Positions 7,388 through 15,600 of a DNA stretch of 16,285 nt are shown piece after piece. Made by a program: the position numbers and the translations under genes. Below the pieces are notes generated by a model. The model was not told the origin of the DNA. It saw only the letters and a program-made list of their open reading frames with translations, and searched no databases. The first letter of the stretch is position 1. The number at the start of each line of letters is the position of its first letter. The stretch spans positions 1-16,285 of the forward strand of contig JAPLPI010000057.1 in assembly GCA_026400305.1 (NCBI GenBank), given 5' to 3'. Source of the stretch: Alphaproteobacteria bacterium (GTDB lineage: Bacteria; Pseudomonadota; Alphaproteobacteria; Micropepsales; Micropepsaceae).

Positions 7388-8584
7388 ATGACCGATGCGG
7401 ACACCAGCAAAATCCATAGCACCAGCTTCATCGTGCTGCTGGGCATCGGCATGAGCCATATGCTCAACGACATGATGCAGGCGGTGCTGCCGGCCATCTA
7501 TCCCACCTTGCAGCAGCAATTTCATCTGTCCTTCACCCAGATCGGGCTGATCACCCTGGCGTCGCAAGGCACCGGCTCGCTGCTGCAGCCTGCGGTAGGT
7601 TATGTGTCCGACATCAAGCCCTGGCCTTATTCCCTGGCCGCGGGCATGGTCGCCACCCTGTTCGGGCTGGCGCTGCTGTCCATCGCCGGCAGCTATCCGG
7701 TAGTGCTGGTGGCCGCAATGCTGGTGGGCGTGGGCTCATCGGTGTTCCACCCCGAATCCAGTCGGGTGGCGCGCATGGCATCGGGCGGGCGTTATGGATT
7801 GGCGCAATCTCTGTTCCAGGTGGGCGGCAATGTCGGCTCGGCCCTGGGGCCCTTGTCCGCGGCATTCCTGGTTGCAACCTATGGCCAGCGCTCCATCGCT
7901 TGGTATGCCGGTGTGGCGATGCTGGCGATCATCATCTTGTTCAATGTCGGCACTTGGTACAAGCATCACGGACTGACACGCATAAAGCATCACCATGGCG
8001 AGCGCCATTCCAACCTGTCGAAGAACAGGATCGTTTGGTCGCTGATCGTGCTGCTGGCGATGGTGTTTTCCAAGTTCGTCTATCTAACCAGCATCGGCAG
8101 CTATTACACCTTCTACCTGATCCAAAATTTCGGCCTGTCGGTGCAGGCTGCGCAGATTCACTTGTTCTTCTTCCTAGGCTCGGTGGCAGTGGGCACCTTG
8201 CTGGGTGGGCCGCTGGGCGACAAGATCGGGCGCAAATACGTCATCTGGTTTTCCATCCTGGGCGCGCTGCCCTTCACCCTGATGCTGCCCTGCGCAAACC
8301 TGTTCTGGACCGGGATCCTGTCGGTGATCATCGGTATGGTGCTGGCGTCGGCATTTCCCGCCATCGTGGTGTATGCTCAGGAATTGCTGCCCGGCCGGGT
8401 GGGTATGATTGCAGGGCTGTTTTTCGGCCTCTCCTTTGGCCTCAGCGGCATCGGCGCCGCGGTACTGGGCGCGCTGGCCGACGACACCTCCATCGTCTTT
8501 GTCTACAGGGTCTGTTCCTACCTTCCAGCCATCGGATTGCTGGCGGTTTTTCTGCCCAGCTTCAAGGTGAAGAAAAAGGCATGA
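7388..8584 (+). CDS. fsr: Fsr-type MFS transporter (fosmidomycin-resistance family)
   Basis: A 398-residue, twelve-helix major facilitator protein of the inner membrane, probably a proton-driven exporter. It closely follows E. coli Fsr, with GIGMSHMLNDMMQAVLPAIYP in the first helix region, QIGLITLASQGTGSLLQPAVGY, and the signature GVGSSVFHPESSRVARMASGG followed by GLAQSLFQVGGN. The second half has the MFS loop GGPLGDKIGRKY. In E. coli the family confers fosmidomycin resistance; the natural substrate is not known. The start is uncertain: ATG 7388 gives family length and follows a -10-like GATAAT (7363-7368), while ATG 7361 adds nine residues and 7265 adds still more. The stop overlaps the epmB start as ATGA, so the two form an operon. 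Confidence 0.9.
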   Translation: MTDADTSKIHSTSFIVLLGIGMSHMLNDMMQAVLPAIYPTLQQQFHLSFTQIGLITLASQGTGSLLQPAVGYVSDIKPWPYSLAAGMVATLFGLALLSIAGSYPVVLVAAMLVGVGSSVFHPESSRVARMASGGRYGLAQSLFQVGGNVGSALGPLSAAFLVATYGQRSIAWYAGVAMLAIIILFNVGTWYKHHGLTRIKHHHGERHSNLSKNRIVWSLIVLLAMVFSKFVYLTSIGSYYTFYLIQNFGLSVQAAQIHLFFFLGSVAVGTLLGGPLGDKIGRKYVIWFSILGALPFTLMLPCANLFWTGILSVIIGMVLASAFPAIVVYAQELLPGRVGMIAGLFFGLSFGLSGIGAAVLGALADDTSIVFVYRVCSYLPAIGLLAVFLPSFKVKKKA

Positions 8585-9555
8585 GTCTGGACGACGTGGC
8601 GCGCAAATATGCGGTGGCGGTGTCGCCGCTCCTGTTGTCGCTGGTCAATCCGGCCGATCCGCATGATCCCATCGCGCGCCAGTTCCTGCCCAGCCTGGAA
8701 GAGCTGAACACCCTGCCGGAAGAACGCGTCGATCCTATCGGCGATGATGCACATTCCCCTGTGCCCGGCATCGTGCATCGCCACCCCGACCGGGTGCTGT
8801 TCAAGGTGGTGGCGGCGTGTCCGGTTTATTGCCGCTTCTGTTTCCGGCGCGAAGCAATTGGACCGGGAAAAGACAACGCCTTGTCGAAAGGCGATTTCGA
8901 AGTGGCACTGACTTACATCGCCAGTCACGGCGAAATTTGGGAAGTGATCCTGACCGGCGGCGATCCTTTCATCCTGTCGCCTCGCCGCGTCGCGGAAATC
9001 ACCCGGCGTCTGGCCGCAATCCCGCATGTGAAGGTCATCCGCTGGCACACCCGCGTGCCGGTGGCTGACCCCGAGCGCGTCACTGACGATCTGGTGGCGG
9101 CGCTGCATGCCCCCGGCGCCACCACCTGGGTGGCAGTGCATGCCAATCACGAACGGGAATTCTCGCCCGCCGCCCGCACGGCCATCGCGCGGCTGGTGGA
9201 GGGCGGCATCGCGCTGGTTAGTCAGTCGGTTCTGCTGAAAGGTGTGAACGACAAGGTTGAGACCCTGGCCGGGTTGATGCGAGCCTTCGCAGAGAACCGC
9301 ATCAAGCCCTATTACTTGCACCATCCCGACCTGGCGCCGGGGACCTCGCATTTTCGCATCGGTATCGAGGACGGGTTGGCGCTGGTGCGTGAATTGCGCG
9401 CCCATATATCGGGCCTGGTGATGCCGACCTACATGCTTGATCTGCCTGGCGGCTTCGGGAAGGTGCCGCTGGAATCGCACAATGTGGAAAAGATGCAAAC
9501 CGGCCACCGCATCCGCGACGGACGCGGACAGTGGCACAACTACATGGCTTCTTGA
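8581..9555 (+). CDS. epmB: EF-P (R)-beta-lysine-forming lysine 2,3-aminomutase EpmB
   Basis: EpmB is a radical-SAM, PLP-dependent enzyme that converts L-lysine to (R)-beta-lysine, the substrate EpmA attaches to EF-P. The 324-residue protein has the cluster motif CPVYCRFC (Cys80, Cys84, Cys87), preceded by HRHPDRVLFKVVAAC as in lysine 2,3-aminomutases. The SAM-contact stretch is EVILTGGDPF. The C-terminal LDLPGGFGKVPLES holds Lys294, the expected PLP-binding lysine. Length suits the short EpmB type (E. coli 342), not the 410-plus residue catabolic aminomutases. Its ATG overlaps the transporter stop (ATGA, 8581-8584), indicating coupling. Its 3' end overlaps the convergent oxygenase gene by 16 bp. 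With efp and epmA close by, the assignment is firm. Confidence 0.95.
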   Translation: MSLDDVARKYAVAVSPLLLSLVNPADPHDPIARQFLPSLEELNTLPEERVDPIGDDAHSPVPGIVHRHPDRVLFKVVAACPVYCRFCFRREAIGPGKDNALSKGDFEVALTYIASHGEIWEVILTGGDPFILSPRRVAEITRRLAAIPHVKVIRWHTRVPVADPERVTDDLVAALHAPGATTWVAVHANHEREFSPAARTAIARLVEGGIALVSQSVLLKGVNDKVETLAGLMRAFAENRIKPYYLHHPDLAPGTSHFRIGIEDGLALVRELRAHISGLVMPTYMLDLPGGFGKVPLESHNVEKMQTGHRIRDGRGQWHNYMAS

Positions 9556-10184
9556 GCGGGCTTGCCGCGTAGCCGTTTGAAAAATGCGCTGACGCGGTGG
9601 CGGAATTGCTCGCGTTTCACGACGCTCATATCCGTCACCCAGTTGAGCTGAATGACGCGGCGCGGGCCTTCAAAAGCATGAAAGCCATGCCAGGCATTGG
9701 GCTCGTTCTTGAAGACCAGAAGTGTGCCTTCGTCGGGCGGCACTTCGGCGATCACGTCTTCCAGATCGTCTGGCCCGCGCAGCAGGCGCAGGCATCCGGT
9801 CTTCGACTCCCAGGCATTGTTCATGTAGATCAGCACCGTGATCATCTTGGTGCGGGAGTCGGCGTGGATCTGACCGTCTCGCGCGGCCGAGACACCGCGC
9901 GCCGTCACCATGGTGGGCCGGCCTTTCAGGTCGACGCCCAGCTTCTTTTCCACCGCGACGGTGAATTCCGGTCCCTGGATCGCCTCGATCAGCTTGGCGA
10001 AGGCGGGCCCGTATTTCAGTGTCGGCAGGGGAAAGGAGCCGGGGTGGGAGATCAGCGGGAAATCGGCGTTGATCGCGGCCATCGCCTCGGCCTTCACGAA
10101 ATGCGGTACCATGGCGAAGGCAAATGGCGTGCGCGCCACGAGGGCGGCGTCGAAGGCATCCAAGTCGATGGGAAGTTGAGGCAT
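9540..10184 (-). CDS. 2-oxoglutarate/Fe(II)-dependent oxygenase (prolyl-4-hydroxylase-like fold)
   Basis: A 214-residue soluble protein with the double-stranded beta-helix iron site. The HxD pair is His107/Asp109 in GQIHADSRTK, the distal histidine is His166 in NAWHGFH, and Arg175/176 in EGPRRVIQLNW would hold the 2-oxoglutarate carboxylate. Enzymes of this group hydroxylate amino-acid side chains, lipids or small molecules; the substrate cannot be read from the sequence. It starts at ATG 10184 after GGCAGGCC. It converges on epmB with a 16-bp overlap, so it is transcribed toward it and is not in its operon. EF-P in E. coli is further hydroxylated by EpmC, which is not of this family by sequence; a link here is only a hypothesis. 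Confidence 0.85.
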   Translation of the reverse strand: MPQLPIDLDAFDAALVARTPFAFAMVPHFVKAEAMAAINADFPLISHPGSFPLPTLKYGPAFAKLIEAIQGPEFTVAVEKKLGVDLKGRPTMVTARGVSAARDGQIHADSRTKMITVLIYMNNAWESKTGCLRLLRGPDDLEDVIAEVPPDEGTLLVFKNEPNAWHGFHAFEGPRRVIQLNWVTDMSVVKREQFRHRVSAFFKRLRGKPAQEAM

Positions 10185-10255
10185 GGCCTGCCAATACTAT
10201 CGCCCAAGCCAAAAGGCAAAACTTGCGCCGAATCAAACCGGGCCAAAAAAGGAGG

Positions 10256-10282
10256 GACGGGCGCGTATCCAGCGCGCCCGTC
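10256..10282. terminator. GC-rich hairpin terminator
   Basis: GACGGGCGCG (10256-10265) pairs perfectly with CGCGCCCGTC (10273-10282) across a 7-nt loop. On the minus strand the stem is followed by CCTCC and TTTTTT. It most likely ends the transcript of the small secreted protein gene that stops at 10336. Confidence 0.78.
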
Positions 10283-10289
10283 TTATACT

Positions 10290-10322
10290 CCGGAACTCTA
10301 ATTTTGCCCCTTAGAATTCCGG
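10290..10322. other. Second hairpin next to the terminator
   Basis: CCGGAACTCTAA (10290-10301) and TTAGAATTCCGG (10311-10322) form a 12-bp stem with one mismatch and a 9-nt loop. It lies 13 bp past the stop of the secreted protein gene and 7 bp before the GC-rich hairpin, so that transcript would end in tandem hairpins. It has no T tract of its own and may protect the 3' end of the mRNA. Confidence 0.6.
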
Positions 10323-10335
10323 AGCATTTTCTGGA

Positions 10336-10644
10336 TTAGTTGGTGTTGTAGTGGATGATCAGCGAGGTGTTGCCGATCGCGCTGGAGGACAGGCCGACGC
10401 CACCCGCGTTGAAGATGTTTGAGGTCGGGCCCACGATCTGGCTGTTCTGAATACGGGTGTTGTTCGTGCTGGTGATGTCGATCAGGTTGCCGTTGGTGTA
10501 GCGCATCGAGTAGCCAGAAGCGTGGTTCGAGTTGGCGGTGCCGTAACCGTTGTACACCGAAGAATTTGTCCAATCGCCTGCCTGGGCCACTGTGGTGGAC
10601 AAAGCGAGGAGCGTCAGAGCAATCAGGGTCTTTGAACGGGTCAT
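10336..10644 (-). CDS. Small secreted Asn/Ser/Thr-rich protein, function unknown
   Basis: A 102-residue product with a clear signal peptide (MTRSKTLIALTLLALSTTVA, cleavage after AQA), leaving about 80 mature residues. The mature part has no cysteine and few charges and is very rich in Asn, Ser, Thr and Gly, with alternating polar and hydrophobic residues (for example NGNLIDITS, TRIQNSQIVG, GVGLSSSAIG, TSLIIHYN). That pattern suits beta-strand stacking, as in a short beta-solenoid or a surface or fibre subunit, but it lacks the spaced Gln/Asn repeats of curli CsgA. GGAAAG precedes the ATG. It stands alone between the oxygenase gene and a gene-free stretch, and its transcript ends in two hairpins, which suggests strong expression. 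I do not recognise the family. Confidence 0.8.
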   Translation of the reverse strand: MTRSKTLIALTLLALSTTVAQAGDWTNSSVYNGYGTANSNHASGYSMRYTNGNLIDITSTNNTRIQNSQIVGPTSNIFNAGGVGLSSSAIGNTSLIIHYNTN

Positions 10645-10943
10645 GGCGACTTTCCGATTTCAGTTGACCCGAATAGAGCAACCGCCATCCCAGTCCTTAA
10701 GCGCTGTAAGGGATTTGCCGTGTCGTCCCGGCACCGGACATGCGTAAAAGCCACGAAAATGCCGGGTTTTTGAAGTATACCGGCGACGAGTCTTCGGGGG
10801 CGATCTCCACGATTTTGGCTCCGTATCTTGAAATGGCGCGGCCTTTGAAGGTCACCTGGGACGGCCCCGGTAGGGCGAGACTGGGATGTTCTGTTTCACG
10901 GCGGCACAGTTGGAACGGGCCGCGAAGCACCCTAGATAGGTCC
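10645..10943. other. About 300 bp without a convincing gene
   Basis: This stretch separates the secreted protein gene (minus) from the rhomboid gene (plus) and should hold promoters for both, but no clear -35/-10 pair stands out. A plus frame opens at 10740 in frame with the rhomboid gene, and a minus frame of 82 codons spans 10697-10945; neither product resembles a known protein and codon use is poor for this genome. Confidence 0.5.
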
Positions 10944-11669
10944 ATGGCTTTCCTGCAGTCTCAACCTTCGCGCCAGCCTATCTTCCGCGCGCCCGCCATC
11001 GTGCTGTGGCTGATCGGGGGATTGGCGGCCGCCCATGCCGCGCGCGCGTTTGCGCCGCCGGCCCGTTCCGCCGACATGCTTTACGAGTATGCGCTGATCC
11101 CCGCGCGCTACAGCCGTGCCTTTCTGGAAAGTCACTTGGCCAATCCCGGCACAGTCTGGGAACGTGCAGTGCCTTTCTTCTCTTACATGGCGCTTCACAA
11201 TGACTGGACGCATCTGGTTATTAACTGTCTTTGGCTGCTGGCCTTCGGTCCGGTGGTGGCGCGCCGCCTGGGCACGGGCATGTTCCTGGCCTTTTTCCTG
11301 ATCTGCGGCATAGCGGGCGCGGGCTTCTATCTGGTGCTCAACTGGGCCAGCCCCATCCCGGTGGTGGGGGCGTCGGGCGCCATATCGGGCCTGATGGCGG
11401 CGGGCCTGCGCATGCTGCCGGGCCAGTCTCCCTGGACGGCGCCGGGCGAAGCTCCGCTGGCGCCGATCTTCTCGCGCCAGATCCTGATGTTCTCGGTCGT
11501 GTGGGGGGCGATCAATCTCCTGGCCGGGTTGACGGGGCTGGGGATGGGCGGAGAAAACTCACTGATCGCCTGGCAGGCGCATCTGGGTGGCTTCCTGGCC
11601 GGGCTGCTGCTGTGCGGGCCGTTGGATGCCTTGTGCCCCCGCACGGTGGGTGCGCTGCTGGATCGTTAA
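10944..11669 (+). CDS. Rhomboid-family intramembrane serine protease
   Basis: A 241-residue inner-membrane protein that cleaves transmembrane segments of other proteins within the bilayer. It has six or seven predicted helices. The HNDWTHLVIN segment carries the conserved His85, His90 and Asn94 of the rhomboid core. The catalytic serine is Ser144 in GASGAISG and the partner histidine is His213 in AWQAHLGGFLAGLL, so the dyad is complete. ATG 10944 is chosen because the protein-like sequence starts there; the open frame continues upstream to 10740 with no family likeness. It ends 50 bp before the BlaI-type repressor gene. Substrates cannot be guessed. Confidence 0.92.
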   Translation: MAFLQSQPSRQPIFRAPAIVLWLIGGLAAAHAARAFAPPARSADMLYEYALIPARYSRAFLESHLANPGTVWERAVPFFSYMALHNDWTHLVINCLWLLAFGPVVARRLGTGMFLAFFLICGIAGAGFYLVLNWASPIPVVGASGAISGLMAAGLRMLPGQSPWTAPGEAPLAPIFSRQILMFSVVWGAINLLAGLTGLGMGGENSLIAWQAHLGGFLAGLLLCGPLDALCPRTVGALLDR

Positions 11670-11703
11670 GCGTCTTGTCGGCCGCCGGCAGCGGCGCTAC
11701 GCT

Positions 11704-11716
11704 TACTGTTGTAGTA
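11704..11716. promoter_or_regulatory. Possible BlaI/MecI-type operator
   Basis: TACTGTTGTAGTA is an imperfect inverted repeat (TACT and AGTA arms); its right half TTGTAGTA agrees with the TGTAGTA half of known BlaI/MecI operators. It ends two bases before the ATG of the blaI-like gene, which fits autorepression, especially if translation starts at GTG 11734. Confidence 0.4.
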
Positions 11717-11718
11717 GG

Positions 11719-12123
11719 ATGCAGGACAAGCCTGTGGCATTTCCCAAACTCAGCAAGCTGGAACTCCAGATCATGGAGGTGCTGTGGAACAACGGCCCCA
11801 CCGCCATCCGCGCCATCCAGGAAAGTTTCGGGCTCAAGTGCCGTCCCGCCTACACCACGGTGCAGACCATGGTGTACCGGCTGGAGACCAAGAAGGCGCT
11901 GCGCCGCGTTCGTAAGATCGGCAACGCCCATATCTTTGAAGCGGTGATCAGCCGCGACGCCGCCAAGGCCCGCCTGGTCGATGAATTCCTGTCGATGTTC
12001 GGCGGTCGTATGCAGCCGGTGATGGCCCAGCTGATCGAGGCGGGCAATCTGTCGTCCAAGGATGTGGCCGACGCCGAAAAGCTGCTGCGGGACCTGGCCG
12101 TCAAAAAGAAGAAAGAGGGATGA
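11719..12123 (+). CDS. blaI: BlaI/MecI/CopY-family transcriptional repressor
   Basis: A 134-residue winged-helix repressor that binds operator DNA as a dimer and is normally inactivated when its partner BlaR1/MecR1 senses beta-lactam or wall stress. The N-terminal domain is typical: LSKLELQIMEVLWNNGPTAIRAI, then the recognition helix AYTTVQTMVYRLETKKALRRV and the wing IGNAHIFEAVIS. The C-terminal region (residues about 85-130) would form the dimerisation helices and holds the usual protease-sensitive site. Two starts are possible: ATG 11719, or GTG 11734 with AGGA seven bases before it. The stop overlaps the next ATG (ATGA), as in ordinary blaI-blaR1 operons, but the partner gene is truncated, so this repressor may have lost its sensor. 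Confidence 0.9.
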   Translation: MQDKPVAFPKLSKLELQIMEVLWNNGPTAIRAIQESFGLKCRPAYTTVQTMVYRLETKKALRRVRKIGNAHIFEAVISRDAAKARLVDEFLSMFGGRMQPVMAQLIEAGNLSSKDVADAEKLLRDLAVKKKKEG

Positions 12124-12449
12124 TCGCAGCGCTTGCGGACCATCTTTGGCAGTCCACCCTGTTCGCCGGCGCGGCGAGGCTGGTGACATTGATGCTGTGG
12201 TATAACGGGGCGCGGGCGCGCTTCTGGCTGTGGTTCGCCGCCTCACTGAAGTTCCTGCTGCCGTTTACACTGCTGGCGCTGACGGACGAAAAACTGCCAA
12301 ACTTGCTGCCCGTTCCGCGCACCATATTGTCGCCGATCCGACCAAGCTGGCGTATTATGAGGTTGGCGCATTGGCCGATTACATCGCCCTGCTGGCGCTC
12401 TCTCAGCTGGTCTCGCTGGACATCTGCCAGGCGCTGTCCAGCATCGTGA
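12120..12449 (+). pseudogene. blaR1 (M56 peptidase) remnant: N-terminal membrane segments only
   Basis: The first 55-60 residues match the start of BlaR1-type sensor proteases of alphaproteobacteria: ADHLWQSTLFAGAARLVTLM, then FWLWFAASLKFLLPFTLLAL. Intact proteins continue for several hundred residues with further helices and the zinc motif HEXXH. Here the likeness ends at about 12285, and the frame then reads antisense-like Trp/Arg/Pro-rich sequence to a stop at 12449. The zinc protease and any sensor domain are gone. The ATG overlaps the blaI stop. The junction with the next fragment suggests a deletion that removed most of this gene and the front of its neighbour. Confidence 0.8.
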
Positions 12450-12607
12450 ACCTTTTGGCGCCTGGCTGCGCGCAAAAACCTAATGCACTGACCGACAACG
12501 ATCTGGCGTACCTGCGCGGTCTCTACAAGATGGGGCCGGATCGCACCGCGCGCGTCCAGCAAGACGAGATCGCCTACCAGATGGAACAGGCTCTCAAGGG
12601 GAAATGA
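12286..12607 (+). pseudogene. 3' fragment of an unrelated gene joined to the blaR1 remnant
   Basis: In the frame +2 relative to the blaR1 remnant, protein-like sequence begins at KTAKLAARSAHHIVADPTKL (from about 12290) and continues through GALADYIALLALSQ and LTDNDLAYLRGLYKM to ALKGK and TGA at 12605-12607. This resembles the C-terminus of secreted alphaproteobacterial proteins that end with an ADY-ALLAL helix and a D-YL-GLY block; that is recollection, not a search. There is no start codon, signal peptide or N-terminal part here. The stop is directly next to the convergent efflux-pump stop (12608). Confidence 0.6.
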
Positions 12608-15600
12608 CTACTCCGCCGGCATCGGCGCCCCGCCGCGGCGGCGCGACTTGCGGCGCTGCATCTGGGTGCTGAAGCGGTCCAGGTAGGTATAGATCACCGG
12701 CGTGATGTAGAGGGTCAGAAGCTGCGACAGCAGCAGGCCGCCCGCCACGCACAGTCCCAGCGGACGGCGCGATTCCGCTCCAGCGCCGCTGCCGAAGGCG
12801 ATGGGCAATGTGCCCATCAGCGCCGCCATGGTTGTCATCATGATGGGACGGAAGCGCACCACCGCGGCCTCGTAGATCGCCTGTTCCGGCGTCACGCTGG
12901 TGTCGCTGCGCTGCTTGTTGATGGCAAAATCGATCATCATGATGGCGTTCTTCTTGACGATGCCGATCAGCATTATCAAGCCGACAAAGGCATAGAGCGT
13001 CAGCGACATGTCCACCGGGGTGATACCGGCCATGAACAGCAGATGCGCGATCCACAAAGTGAGCAACCCTCCTACCGCGGCGCTGGGCAGGCCCGACAGG
13101 ATGGTCAGGGGATGGATGAAGCTTTCATAGAGGATGCCCAGGATGATGTAGACCACAACCATGGCGATCAGCAGCAGCGCGCCCATATTCTTGGTGGAGT
13201 CCTCGAACGCCGCCGCCGTGCCCTGGAAATTGCCCTGGATGGAGGCGGGCATCGCGATATCGTCGCTGGCATTGCGGATGCCGGTCACCGCATCCGACAG
13301 CGCCTTGCCGGGCGCCAGGTCGAAGGAAATGGTCACTGCAGGGATCTGGCCGGAATGATTGACTGACAAGGGAACCGTGCTGGCGGTCATGTCGGTCACC
13401 GCGGTCAGCGGCACCAGGGTGCTGCCCGTGCCGGTGATGTAGAGCCGGTCTAGGGCCGAAGCATCGCGCTGATAGCGCGGCAACAGCTCCATGATTACTT
13501 CATACTGGTTGGACGAGGTGTTGATCTGGGAGACACGCTGGCCGCCAAAGGCCGAGCCCAGCGCCGTTTCGATCTGCAGCGGCGAGACGCCGAATGCGGC
13601 GGCGCGGTCGCGATTGATCTTTACCTGCACCGACGGCATCGCCGCTTCATTGTCAGAAGTGATGTCGACAAATCCTGACTGCTTGCGCAGCGCGCCCATC
13701 AGCTGGTCGGAATAGGTTTTCAACTGAGCTAGATCCAGACCCTGCAAGGTGTACTGGTAGGTGGAGCGGGCCATGCGCGCGCCCAGGCGGATGGCTGGGG
13801 GATTGGTCAGGAACACATTGACGCCGGCGATGCGCGAAACCTTGGGGCGCAGGCGGCGGATGATCTGCTCCGGGGTGGATTTGCGACTGCTCAGCGGCTT
13901 GAGTTTGATCATGAACAGGCGGGCACTGTTGGTGCCGGCGCTGCCGTTGGAACCTTCCATCTGGCCCAGCACGCCTTCAATGTCCGGATCATCGCCAATG
14001 ATCTTCATGGCACGCTTGGTATAGGTCGCCATCTGGGTGAAGCTGGTGCCGTTGGCGGCCTGGATGGCGCCCTGCAATCGGCCGGTATCGTCGGAGGGCA
14101 AAAAGTCCTGTTGCATGATCGAGATCATCAGTACCGAGGCGGCGAGGCTGCCGAAGAACACGCCGACGATGGCGCGGGGGTGGGTGATGCTCCAGCGCAG
14201 GGTGCGATCGTAGAAAGCCTGCACCGCATTGAAGCTGTTTTCGCTCCAGCGATAGAACACATTGTGCGCCTGGCCATGCTCGTCCTTGAGGATTCGTGCG
14301 CACAGCATGGGCGTTAGGGTGATCGAGATGACGCCGGAGAACAGGATGGCCAGGATGATGGTTACGGCGAATTCGTGCAGCAGCCGGCCCACAATGCCGC
14401 CCATAAAGACAATGGGAATGAACACCGCCGCGAGGCTGATGGTCATGCTGAGAATGGTGAAGCCGATTTCGGAGGAGCCCTTCATCGCCGCTTCGTAGGG
14501 CTCTTCGCCCATCTCGATGTGGCGGACGATGTTTTCTAGCATCACTATGGCGTCATCGACCACAAAGCCGACCGATAGTGTCAGCGCCATCAGCGAAAGA
14601 TTGTCCAGGTTGAAGCCGAATGCCGCCATGCCGGCGAAGGTACCGATGATGGCGATTGGCAGCGCCAGGGATGGGATGACGGTGGCAGACAAACGTCGCA
14701 GGAAGGCAAAGATCACGCCCACCACCAGCGCGCCGGCGATCAGCAAGGTGGTCTGCACATCCTTGATCGAGTCGCGGATCATCTGGCTGCGGTCGAACAC
14801 CACATCCATCTGCACCGAGGGCGGCAGGTTTGCTTGGAACTGCGGTAGTACCTTCTTAATGGCGTCGGTGACCGCCACGACATTGGAGCCGGGCTGGCGG
14901 AAGATGGCCAATACGATGGCTTCATCATTCTTGTACCAGCTCTTGCCATAAGGATTTTCCAGCCCGTCTATGACACGCGCCACGTCCTTAAGGCGCACAG
15001 CGCTGCCGTTCTGGTAAGTAACGATCTGGTTGTTAAATTCCGCGGCGTTGTTGAGTTGGCCGCCAGTATGGATGACTGTGGAGCGGGTGTCGCCGTTCAG
15101 CGCGCCGGTGGCCAGGTTTACGTTGGCGTTGGCCACAGCGGTGACCAGCTTGTCGATGCCGATTTGCCGGGCGGCCAGCGCCGCGGGATCGGCCTGGATG
15201 CGTACCGCATATTTGGCCGTGCCGAACACGCCGACCTGGGCCACGCCCTCGATGGTGGAAAGCTGCCGTGCGAGCAAGGTCTCGGCATATTCGTCCACTT
15301 CCGAAGACTTCAACGTCTTGGAACGCATGGAGAGGAACATGATCGGGATGTCGGCCGGGTTCTGCTTGCGGAAGGTGGGGGGCTGCGGCAGCGCCTTGGG
15401 CAGGTTGCGGGTAGCCGCCGAAATGGCTGATTGCACATCCTGCGCCGCGCCATCCAGACTGCGGTTCAGGCTGAACTGAAGCTGGATCTGGGTCGACCCC
15501 TGCGTGCTGGTCGACGTCATCTGGTCGATGCCCTGGATCGCCGTGAACTGGTTCTCCAGCGGGGAGGCAACCGACGAGGCCATGGTGTCGGGATCGGCGC

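Noticed and set aside
8518..9537. 339-codon minus-strand open frame
   Set aside because: Antisense to epmB, whose motifs are unmistakable; His/Arg/Gln-rich product without domains.
10336..10644. Curli (CsgA) subunit
   Set aside because: The regular S-x5-QxGxGNxA-x3-Q repeats are absent and no csg genes are near.
10740..10943. 68-residue N-terminal extension of the rhomboid protease
   Set aside because: The extension is charged, lacks family likeness and precedes an ATG where the normal cytosolic start and first helix begin.
10697..10945. 82-codon minus-strand frame starting at the same CCATGG as the rhomboid gene
   Set aside because: Some stretches look protein-like (KIVEIAPEDSSPVYFKN), but there is no ribosome site, no recognised family, and it would collide with the rhomboid start. 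Not strong enough to annotate.
11512..12246. 244-codon minus-strand open frame
   Set aside because: Antisense to rhomboid, blaI and blaR1 sequence; product is low-complexity and matches nothing.
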